A DNA stretch of 64,000 bases from Strigamia acuminata (taxonomy: Eukaryota; Arthropoda; Chilopoda; Geophilomorpha; Linotaeniidae): NCBI GenBank assembly GCA_949358305.1, contig OX442317.1, positions 6,452,186 to 6,516,185 on the forward strand. Direction: 5' to 3'. Below, piece after piece: positions 21,657 to 29,826 of the stretch. Made by a program: the position numbers and the translations under genes. Below the pieces are notes generated by a model, which saw only the letters and a list, made by a program, of their open reading frames with translations, was not told where the DNA came from and ran no database searches. Positions within the stretch are counted from its first letter, which is position 1, and every line of letters starts with the position of its first letter.

Positions 21657-24600
21657 TTTTTTCGAAACATGTCAGTTATGATCTTGACTGCTTTTTCAAA
21701 CTCAGCTGTTGACACTGGTTTGTCCTTTTTAGAGGAAGGGCAGTCTTTTTGCCAATGCCCTAATTTTTTGCATAAATTGCATGGATCAGTGGCAGGCGAT
21801 TTCTTTTTCGTTGCTGCTGGCGAGGCAGAACGAGAACGAGCGTCAGACCGGCGCTCTGGCGACACCGCGGGTGATTTTGAATTCCTTTCGGTATTCACCT
21901 TTGATGCGTCAAATGAAACATTTTTTGGTTTCATTTTTGGCTTCCATTTGCCTGCAACGGGGTTATTTTTTGCTAACAGCGCCGCTGCTTTGGCTAATAA
22001 AGCCAACGTCTCATCTCCTGCTTCCTCCTCCTCTTCAGCTTCTTCAGCTTCAGACGACGGAGTTTCAGCTCCAGTTATATTTGCATGTAACTTAGGAACT
22101 GAATGAGGATTTTTGACGTCCTTTTTGGAAGATTCTTTTTTCGAACTCTTCTCATCCACTTCGTCTAGAAAGTCTTCGTAACTAGGTGGCTGCAACAATT
22201 TCAAACTATTAAAGGTTTCATTGTTTTGCTCAGCGAGTCTTTTCTCTCGCTTTAAGTACGCTGACCTTTCGGCTTCTGTAAGATAAGCTTTGTACTTTTC
22301 GTCAATGCGCAATTGATTGACTTCCATGAATTCGTTTAACTCGGAGAATTTCCCCGGGTCGGGAGCGTCCGACATCATCAGAATATTTTTACTATATTCT
22401 GTGAGGCCAGCTCTAAACTGATCATCTGCTGTTGCATCAGTAACAGCATGTGGCATTCTGCCAAGCAGATTCTCTGCTCTTAGCATGTACGAATGTAAGC
22501 TTTCGCCTTTTCGTTGCTTAAGACATCTCCAAAGCGTCTTGATGTCTTCGCTCGATTCACCAAATTTAAACATAAATTGTTTAACGAAGTCATCCCACTT
22601 CGTGAAGTCTTTCCTGCGAAACCACTCCTTGACACCGCCAACTAGTATTCTTGGTACTAGATGGGCCAATGCACCTTCACAGCTAAAACTGTGAACTTTG
22701 CCTAGTTCAAATATTTCCAGCAAGAGGTTTGACCCTGCTTGCCAATTTCCATTATAGGCGTGTGGGATAACTCGATCCCATCTAATGAACTTTTCATCGG
22801 TTGTTTGATGAGTCCATTTATCAGAAGTAAATTCACTTATTTTTTGCAAAATAATTTTATCCCTTCTGCTTTTTCGCTGTTGTTGAGCATTTTGCCTCAA
22901 CAACTGGTCAATCTCATCTTTCGTGTAGAAATCGGGTCTTTGAGTTCTACTACGTGTTCTGTGACGAGATCGCCCTCTCACACTGGGGCGTGAGGAATCT
23001 GTATCAGACGCAGATTCATGATTCGGATTTGGCGGCGGATCAGGGTCCGGAGGATCGTCGCCATCTGGCGGACGACGGTCTCCATTTGGTGGTCCCCTTC
23101 CATTTCGATTGCCATTCGAATTGTGGTCACGTGAGTGGCCACCTCCATGTCCATCTGAACTGTCTCCACCTGGTGGGTCACCACCTGGTGGATTTCCACG
23201 GTATCTCGGTCCATCACGGATGTCGTTATGACAATCTCGTTTTGGTGAGCCTTCTCGCGGATTATCGTGTGACCGTCCACGATCGTGTGGTTTCTCACGT
23301 TCTTTATTTTTTCTCTCTAGCAATCCGATTAATCGGTCACTATTGCTAAAGAATCGATCCGAATTTTGCGGAACGTTTGGGGAATGATATTCGGTCGGGT
23401 CTGGTTGTCGCTTTCGCTTTTTGCGACTGTGATGACTATTACGGCTTCCACGACTACTGCGTGAGTCATCACTGTCAGTCCAACTTGATTGTCGACTGAC
23501 TTTTGGTTTAGCTGATGTTAAATCAATCAACTCAGGTGATTTGGAAGCACCTTTTTGCAAAACTGGGGCTGGCTTTGCAAAATTATCTTCGCCACAAACG
23601 TCTTGTACTTTTTGTACGACTACTGCAAAGTTTTCTTGTACCGTCAATAGATCTGCGCGAAGAATCTCGTTTTCACGAGCTTGCGCAGCTAAGTCGGCAC
23701 GTAATAACTGCTCTGCAGTACTTTGACTTTTGGCGGCTTGACCAGCATCAATTACTGACTGCTGTCGAGCGAGAAATACTTCATTTTCTCGTTGTGCTAA
23801 TCTCTTAGCTCTTGCTGCTTGTTCTGCAGCATAATTCTCGTAATTTCGAGAAGTGGAGGGAATTTCTTCCCTCGCTCGAACTGGGGCGGTTAGTTCGGCA
23901 GTCATTAAATTTGTGTTGGCTTCTCGCAAATTTGCGTTGGCCAATCTCAAATTTTCATTAGCAATTTCTAAATCTTTTTGTGCTTGATTTAGTTGCTCGA
24001 GCCTTTGTTGTTGCTCTTCGTCAGTAATTAGCCAGGAAGCTTTTTCCTGCTCTAATTGTAACAACTTAACATGGTCATTCGCACGTTGTTGTTTTAGTTC
24101 GGCATTTTGCTGATGCATTTCTGCACGCATTCGCTCGAACTCTGCTTGCAAGCTTGTTCTGACGATTTCAACGTCTTTTTGGCTTTGTTTGCGAACCATA
24201 GCTTTGTGGATTTGTTCCACAGTCATTTCGCTAGTGACTTTTACTCCCTCGAGCCTAGCTTGCTCACGGAGTGCGTCCATCATGGTAACACGCACGGGAG
24301 AATGAGAAACTTCCATATTGGAGTTCTCAGAATCTTGTTGTGCTGCACCTTGAACCGGTGATGAATTCAGCGAGTGCTCCGCACTTGATGATTGAATTCG
24401 TAAATTCAAATCATCGTTTTGCGACTTGGAACGGCCACTTCCAGTTGGATTGTTTAAGTCCAACTGGCCGCTTGGCGGGGATGGCTGTTGTCGCTCCAAC
24501 GCTTGCGTGAATTCATTCACGATTAACTGTGCCGAGTTACAGTTAGCTGTTTGATCCATAGTTTCAAACAGTTCTTGTGACTCAGTCACTTCTTGATCCA

Positions 24601-24673
24601 CGACTGGTAGATCGATGGCCACTCGTCTCTTCGCTGGTCTGCCTCTCGGTCTCTTTTCGCCTGGAGTCGCCAT
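21650..24673 (-). CDS. gag: Gypsy-2 gag, 1007 aa
   Basis: This structural protein forms the particle and binds the element RNA. The ATG at 24673 is the first after the primer site and lies about 95 nt downstream of it. Residues 8-17 form an AT-hook-like motif (RPRGRPAKRR). About 160-360 is heptad-rich and probably coiled coil, with a repeated ANxNLRxANxNL pattern. A Ser/Arg/His-rich and then Gly/Asp/Pro-rich disordered stretch follows. About 604-795 resembles a gypsy capsid (for example VKEWFRRKDFTKWDDFVKQF, FGESSEDIKTLW). An acidic run then leads to one CCHC zinc knuckle (CNLCKKLGHWQKDC, about 963-976). At 1007 residues it is about twice the usual size of a gypsy gag. It ends in TAG right after the frameshift heptamer. 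Confidence 0.92.
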   Translation of the reverse strand: MATPGEKRPRGRPAKRRVAIDLPVVDQEVTESQELFETMDQTANCNSAQLIVNEFTQALERQQPSPPSGQLDLNNPTGSGRSKSQNDDLNLRIQSSSAEHSLNSSPVQGAAQQDSENSNMEVSHSPVRVTMMDALREQARLEGVKVTSEMTVEQIHKAMVRKQSQKDVEIVRTSLQAEFERMRAEMHQQNAELKQQRANDHVKLLQLEQEKASWLITDEEQQQRLEQLNQAQKDLEIANENLRLANANLREANTNLMTAELTAPVRAREEIPSTSRNYENYAAEQAARAKRLAQRENEVFLARQQSVIDAGQAAKSQSTAEQLLRADLAAQARENEILRADLLTVQENFAVVVQKVQDVCGEDNFAKPAPVLQKGASKSPELIDLTSAKPKVSRQSSWTDSDDSRSSRGSRNSHHSRKKRKRQPDPTEYHSPNVPQNSDRFFSNSDRLIGLLERKNKEREKPHDRGRSHDNPREGSPKRDCHNDIRDGPRYRGNPPGGDPPGGDSSDGHGGGHSRDHNSNGNRNGRGPPNGDRRPPDGDDPPDPDPPPNPNHESASDTDSSRPSVRGRSRHRTRSRTQRPDFYTKDEIDQLLRQNAQQQRKSRRDKIILQKISEFTSDKWTHQTTDEKFIRWDRVIPHAYNGNWQAGSNLLLEIFELGKVHSFSCEGALAHLVPRILVGGVKEWFRRKDFTKWDDFVKQFMFKFGESSEDIKTLWRCLKQRKGESLHSYMLRAENLLGRMPHAVTDATADDQFRAGLTEYSKNILMMSDAPDPGKFSELNEFMEVNQLRIDEKYKAYLTEAERSAYLKREKRLAEQNNETFNSLKLLQPPSYEDFLDEVDEKSSKKESSKKDVKNPHSVPKLHANITGAETPSSEAEEAEEEEEAGDETLALLAKAAALLAKNNPVAGKWKPKMKPKNVSFDASKVNTERNSKSPAVSPERRSDARSRSASPAATKKKSPATDPCNLCKKLGHWQKDCPSSKKDKPVSTAEFEKAVKIITDMFRKNL
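21656..21662 (-). promoter_or_regulatory. -1 ribosomal frameshift site, Gypsy-2 gag-pol
   Basis: The heptamer A AAA AAC is in the gag frame, one codon before the gag stop (TTG then TAG). Slipping back one base puts the ribosome in the pol frame, which is open from exactly this point. A AAA AAC is one of the best-known retroviral slippery sequences. A downstream stimulatory fold would be expected, but I did not model one. Confidence 0.8.
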
Positions 24674-24767
24674 TTTTCAAATGAAGACAAAGAAAGGATA
24701 GAGAAGAAAGATAAGCAAGATAAAAATGGCGGGTAAATTTTAAACTATCAAAATTTATACAATGACT

Positions 24768-24785
24768 ATCCCGGACAGGCCCCCA
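24768..24785 (-). other. Gypsy-2 primer-binding site, best match tRNA-Pro
   Basis: On the minus strand TGGGGGCCTGTCCGGGAT starts 2 nt (CG) after the 5' LTR ends in CA. It is complementary to the 3' end of arthropod tRNA-Pro, as I remember it, with two mismatches (AG for GA). Confidence 0.6.
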
Positions 24786-24787
24786 CG

Positions 24788-25771
24788 TGCTGCGATCCGG
24801 GTTTTTATCCACTTAATTTCTAATAAATTAAGCAGAAACCGCAGGTGAATGCTTAACAAGACTTATATCGCGGCCGAAACTTGTCTAGGGTTAAGTTTAC
24901 GAAAATAGGAATAAAAAGACAGTTTATTATGGTAATAAAAATCACACAATTATTTATTCGGTTTAAATTACAATATATATATTAATAATGATTATGAATA
25001 TCACGATATGCAACAAGTCGCAAGAATAAAATGAGCGGGAAACAATGAAACAAAGGAAGGGCTTGCAACGACTGTTGCAAGCTACAAAGCGTCAGAAATG
25101 GCGCTTAAACAACGAGATGTTGTTGATCGAAGGCAAATGTCTTCGTTCTCGGCAAACTCACGAACGATGGTCGAAGACGATGGTTCTCGTGGGTTTCTTC
25201 TACGGCTCGTGCGACGGCTCGGCGGCGGTGGTTGACGGCTGTAGGCGTCTGGTCCAGGTACGATGGCGATGGTTGCCGTTCGCGCGGCAACGATGGCGAT
25301 GGTTCACTTGGATCAGGAAACTTCTTCTTCTCGATAGCTGGAATTAGCGACGGCTAATTCAAGCTGAATTGCTGGCTTTGTGCTTTGGATGACACAAAGA
25401 TAGCAGATGAAACTGAGTTACAACGGTCCTCTATCAATACGTATTGTCGGAGCAAATATCGCAGTGATGTTGAGGTTGTTGTTGTATTTTTCAGAGTCAC
25501 GATTTGAGCCAAGACGCGAGCCCAGCACGCTTCAATATTGCGCAGAAAACCTGCGCACTTAGCTCAAATGGGTGCAACTAGTGGTTATTACACCATATTG
25601 CACCATAACGGCTAATAACCGTTTTCACCCCGGACAACCTGGGGTGATATGTGCCTAGAGAGGATTTCTCCCCTCGGTCACATGATCTGACTTGGCGTGT
25701 GCCACAGTCAAATTAATTAGAAGATAATTAATTTAATCTTCTAAGTTGGTGAATATTTTGAGATCACCACA
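24788..25771 (-). repeat. Gypsy-2 5' LTR
   Basis: 984 bp, same ends and apparently same sequence as 13384-14367. It is flanked outside by AATG (25772-25775). Transcription of the element would start inside it on the minus strand. Confidence 0.93.
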
Positions 25772-25775
25772 AATG

Positions 25776-27642
25776 TCCAACCAAATTTCGTCTTTACGGC
25801 AATCAAATTTTCTTCCAAAATTTCTGTCTGTCCCATCATCACTCGCCAGTAATGGTCCACTCCAATTAACAAGTCTACTTCCTTTGAATGCAGCGCGACT
25901 TGCTTGCAGGCCACCTCGATTTTTCGTCGTTGCAGTTCTGCTTTAAGTTGTTTGTTCGGCTGCTCTCCGGGCGTGGACGTGACGTGGACAGCTTCAATGG
26001 CTTCAATTGTGACGGCTGGTGACTTTGAGTTGGCGGGGGTGAGTATCACTTCGACCCTGTTGCGAACTTCTGATTTGGGCTCTTGCCCAAACACGGCCAA
26101 ATTTATCGTTTCAGTTCCTAAAATTCGTAAGTTTAGTTTTTTAACCAATTCAGACCGTATGAAGGTGCGTTGGGCTCCCCCGTCGATGTAGCACACTCCC
26201 AACGTTGACAGTTTCGGTCCAGCCATTTTTACCATCTGAACCATCAAAAATTCGGACTTGGGAGGACAGGTGGTGACGACTGAGTTGGAGTGAGTGACTT
26301 CTTCGGCGACTTCCGTAGTTTTTTGCTTGTCGCATACGTGGGTGTGGTGCGCTCCTTCACAGTTGTAGCACTTCATTCTAGTTCTGCACTCTTCGGTCTT
26401 GTGAGGCACTTTTCCCAAGCATCTCATGCAAATCCCCTTCTCCTGCAGCTTTTCACGTCTCTCTTCCATCGTGAGCGGGCATCTTTTTCGGTTATGTTCT
26501 GTAGAATCACAAAATTGGCATTTAATTATGATTACCGACAATTGTGATGCTGATCCAGATCGAGGCTCCTTTTCTTTTCGGTTAAATCGCTCTTTGTTGA
26601 ATGGATTGTTGTCTTTTTCCGACGTTTTGTTGTGAGACGTTTCTGGCTTCGATTGGGTTTTTAGCATGTCATATTTGGCGTGTTTGGCGAGGTAGTTGCT
26701 CAGCCATTCCATCAACTTCGTTATTGACCTCTCTCCGTCGCAGTCCTTGTCATATTCCATGATGATGTTGCGAGGAATGGCGGATGACAGCACGGGAAAA
26801 ATGGTACGTTGTATCTCCACCAAAGGGACGTCAATGTTAGCTAAATTTTCAATGTTAACTTCCACATGCCTGTGTAGCTTTTGCAGGCTCATCCGGTCTC
26901 GATCGCTGTTGACAGAGGGCAAGTTTAACAAATTCGACAGATACTTATTTTCGAGAACGATTTTATCGCCATATTTCTTTTGCAGGCGCGTAATTGCAAT
27001 CTTGTAGTTTCCTGTGGTGATTTCCAGTGCCTTGATATCGTCTAACGCGTCACCGACCAAATAGTTTCTCAAATATAGCAATTTGTTGGTTCCATCCAGT
27101 TGTTCGTCGTCGCCAACTTGAATGGAAAATGTCTTCCAAAAACCTCCCCATTCCTCCGGTTTACGTCCGTCAAACTTCGGTATTTCGAGTGGTTTACGTT
27201 TGATGAACGGTTGACCATTCGTCGGGGTCGCGCGTGGTGTTGCCGCCGTCACTGCTGCGGTAATGGCCGCCGCTAGCGCGTCGATGTCCGCCGGTTGCGC
27301 GTCCGCGTTCGGTCGTATGTTCTGGGGTAGATTAGGGGTGTAATTTAGTTGAATGTACCTGCCTAAATCAGCTCTTGATGCGGCCAAACGGTCTTCCAGT
27401 GCGTCGAGTGCTTGTACGGTGTCGTCGATCTCTTGGTCGCTTTTCGCTAGGTCCAGAGTGGCGTCGAACGTCAATTGCACTCGTTTCTGCTTCTGTTCGA
27501 GTTGTTGCAGCCATAATTCGATTGTGGCTTGCGGAATTGCAGCTCGTCCATTCAGTGCAGTGGTTACCGTGGTCAAAAGTGTTTCTGTGACCACCATGGC
27601 CGCTCGGAATGCTTTGTTCTTCAGGTCAAAACTTCTTACCAT
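25776..27642 (-). pseudogene. BEL gag-protease, 5' part cut by Gypsy-2
   Basis: The frame has a normal ATG and about 622 codons up to the Gypsy-2 junction. It then reads eleven foreign residues from the LTR to a stop. In order: a helical N-terminus (about 1-100); an Ala-rich linker; a BEL-type gag domain (PLEIPKFDGRKPEEWGGFWK, about 151-170, to about 320); three zinc knuckles (375-388, 405-419, 425-437; the first CQFCDSTEHNRKRC); and a retropepsin-like region with D-G-G-A (487-490) where D-S/T-G is usual. A YWRVM motif follows further on. In BEL elements this is continuous with RT; here the remaining piece is at 12008-13383. The break, not frameshifting, makes it a pseudogene. Confidence 0.88.
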
Positions 27643-27681
27643 TTTAGTAGATTATTTAGATGAATTCGGAATTTAAAATGT

Positions 27682-27699
27682 TCCCGGGTTTCGGCACCA
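27682..27699 (-). other. BEL primer-binding site, tRNA-Phe
   Basis: TGGTGCCGAAACCCGGGA on the minus strand begins one base after the 5' LTR. It is a full 18-nt complement to the 3' end of metazoan tRNA-Phe (ending TTTCGGCACCA) as I remember it. Confidence 0.8.
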
Positions 27700-27700
27700 A

Positions 27701-28038
27701 TGTTAAACTTGAAGAGAAATAAATGTTCCTACAAATTTACCACACAATTTCCAAAGTCCTTGGCTACAAATGATGTTTAAATTGAAGTTTCAAAATGGCG
27801 TCGGAGCAGTAAAGAAGCACAACCACACGTTTTACAAAGCAAAAGTACACTGATTTTATTCATAAAAAGGAAAAGGAAATGCTAATGACGAATTCGGAGA
27901 ACCAATCACGAGCGTCCGCAAGGTAGGGGAATGAAAATATCAAACAACAATACAAATTAAACAATAAAATTAAACACATTTATCAATTCAAACAATATAA
28001 ACGAAGCAATTCACGCGTAAAATCATCCGATTTTCACA
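27701..28038 (-). repeat. BEL 5' LTR
   Basis: 338 bp, apparently identical to 11558-11895 and followed by the duplicated ATTGC (28039-28043). Confidence 0.92.
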
Positions 28039-28068
28039 ATTGCAATTCGTTATAAAGAGTTTCGACTG

Positions 28069-28878
28069 TACTAATTATAATTACCAAATGCAAAAGACGC
28101 ACAAAAAAAAATTGATTTTCTTCATTTATAAATAATAAATTTCAAATGCTTTCCCTTACGACATGTATTTTCATTTTTCCATCAAATTAAAAAAAAAATG
28201 GTAATTACTTGTTATGAATCAATTATTTTTTGTTGCGGACTTCAAATTTCGCCAATTTATTCGGAACAAAGTCCAAGTAATTTCCAGCTCGCCCCATTAT
28301 CAAGTTTCTTCGTTGTGCTCAACTTTAACGCACTTTCACCTGCCTCTTCTCAACAAATGGAAGTTCCTTTTCTTCCCTCCCCACCTCAATTCGCCAATCA
28401 TGTTGCCTAGTTACGAAACAACACACTTGTGAAAGGCCCCCACATTGTTTAAGATAACAACTTTAAGCCAACTTTATCTAATTATTTGACACCCAAATGA
28501 ATTTTCTTCTATGCTATACAAACTTCATTGGCAAAGGGAAAACGAGTGCTGGTCTGTTGGGAAACGTTTAGTTTTTTTTCTCGCACCCCTTCAACGCTTT
28601 GTCTTCCAAGTTTATGTCTTGTTAACTAAGTTATTATAACATAACACCGCTATTCACTTAATAACATTTCAGTGATTCGGGCAGCTTGTTTTAACCGAAT
28701 GCGTTTAAAAACACTAAAAGTGAATTAAAGTCAGCATTGCGTCGTACAAAACGCTAACTGATTGACCAAAAACTACAGAAAAATAATCAGTTTTTGGTCA
28801 TTTAATACGTGGTTACCAAAAATTGGTTGAAATGGTTACTAAACTATCAAGATGTAACGATAATGGTTGGTAACTGTG
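28069..28878. other. Non-coding region
   Basis: AT-rich flank of the nested insertions. No gene or repeat recognised. Confidence 0.5.
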
Positions 28879-29117
28879 TACCATAAAACTTCAAATAAAA
28901 TTAAAATTAAATTAAATTAAAATTACTGATTTTTTTATACAGAACTCACTTGTCAGTGATTTATTCATCGATTTATGTAAATAATCAATAATTTCAATAA
29001 AATATAGCTATTTTTTTTTTAAATAATCAGTAAACCCTGCCTTAATTCAAATAGACGCCGGGGGTAAATAATACATAAATAAATAAACGTCTGGGCCGCA
29101 ATTTGAAGCTTACGGTA
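28879..29117. mobile_element. MITE family B, copy 1
   Basis: The left end TACCATAAAACTTCAAAT and the right end, reverse complemented TACCGTAAGCTTCAAATTGC, are inverted repeats of the family seen at 42414-42652. Both copies are 239 bp. The interior is AT-rich and non-coding. Confidence 0.75.
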
Positions 29118-29582
29118 GTTAATTTTTTAGCTAAATAACTATAACGATAACTAGTTACCACATTGCAGTAGCGCGTGCAAACCCAAAAAATTAAAAAATT
29201 AAAAATAAACAATCAATAATTTATCATCTATTCTTCCCAAGTTAGAAACCAATAACAATTCGCATTCAAACCATGAAATTAAGCGCGAAATTAGCAAAAA
29301 GAGAATCTTAAACAAAAGATGTAATCAACTGTACACACAACAAAAACCTTTTATTTTATATCTTTAATTCCCTCATTTCTTCATTTCAATTACTTTTTCA
29401 AAAAAAAAAACATAAAATAAAAACTAAAATTTATTTCTAAACAGCAAGATTGCAGTAAATAAATAAATGCAAAAAAAAAAAAAAAAAAAAAAAGTATAAA
29501 AAAAAAACATCAAAAGACCATGGCGAAATAGAATAATAATAAAAAAAATAAAAAAAAAACGAAAAGAATTGCACAAGCCAAG
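29118..29582. other. Non-coding region with poly-A tracts
   Basis: Simple A-rich runs, notably at 29469-29507. No gene seen. Confidence 0.5.
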
Positions 29583-29826
29583 TTAACATTTGTATGCATT
29601 TGGAGTCGGTATATAGCAAGAAAGAATATTTGCGTCTTGGGAATCCATCCGTGATACAGTTCCCGTGATCACCCAGTTCATGCCGGCATTAAAGGAGAAA
29701 ACCTTTCCGCACACATCCGATATGAGCTCGATGAAGGACACATGATGAGCTTTTATCGGCGATGCAACATGTTGGACATATTGAAACGCATCCCTATAAT
29801 GCTTTGTCGCAAACAACTCCCTCGCC
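29583..29826 (-). CDS. Possible host last exon, function unknown
   Basis: The frame is open for about 80 codons to a TAA. It is clearly GC-richer than the DNA on both sides and has balanced, protein-like composition (for example HYRDAFQYVQHV, SFIELISDVCGKVF, FNAGMNWVITGTVSRMD). An AG acceptor at 29827-29828 (GTTTTAAAG) would start the exon two bases into a codon. The pyrimidine tract before it is poor. It is not a transposon protein I recognise. It could be the last exon of the minus-strand gene whose signal-peptide exon is at 48647-48707, but the intron phases do not join directly, so other exons would be needed. A pseudogene fragment is also possible. Confidence 0.4.

Larger units (their letters stand above)
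13384..25771 (-). mobile_element. Ty3/gypsy retrotransposon Gypsy-2, complete
   Basis: This 12,388-bp element inserted into BEL pol. The flanks carry the 4-bp duplication AATG (13380-13383 and 25772-25775). The BEL frame reads on without a break if the element and one AATG are removed, which proves the nesting order. Parts in transcription order (minus strand): 5' LTR, primer site, gag, -1 frameshift, pol with protease-RT-RNase H-integrase, an extra spliced gene, polypurine tract, 3' LTR. All catalytic motifs are intact and the LTRs look identical, so it may still be active. It is long for the family because of the 1007-codon gag, the extra gene and the 984-bp LTRs. Confidence 0.93.
11558..28038 (-). 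mobile_element. BEL/Pao LTR retrotransposon, internally deleted
   Basis: The element lies on the minus strand with 338-bp LTRs at each end and a 5-bp target duplication ATTGC (11553-11557 and 28039-28043). It is itself interrupted by Gypsy-2. Without Gypsy-2 it is only about 4.1 kb, short for a family that usually has a gag-pol of well over 1,500 codons. It keeps the primer site, gag, protease, the start of RT, the end of RNase H, the integrase zinc domain and the C-terminal domain, but has lost the RT/RNase H body and the integrase core. Identical LTRs show it inserted recently, so an intact relative must have supplied the enzymes. Confidence 0.9.
11111..28068 (-). mobile_element. Pogo-like DNA element split by the BEL insertion
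   Basis: The left part is 11111-11557 and the right part 28044-28068. The left end begins CAGTAGAAGTATAACGACTC. The right end on the minus strand begins CAGTCGAAACTCTTTATAAC. Both are flanked by TA (11109-11110 and 28069-28070). Removing the BEL element and one ATTGC copy leaves about 472 bp and restores a terminus matching the copy at 4031. The TTATAACGA-type ends and the TA duplication fit the pogo/Tigger branch of Tc1/mariner. There is no transposase frame, so it is non-autonomous. Confidence 0.75.
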
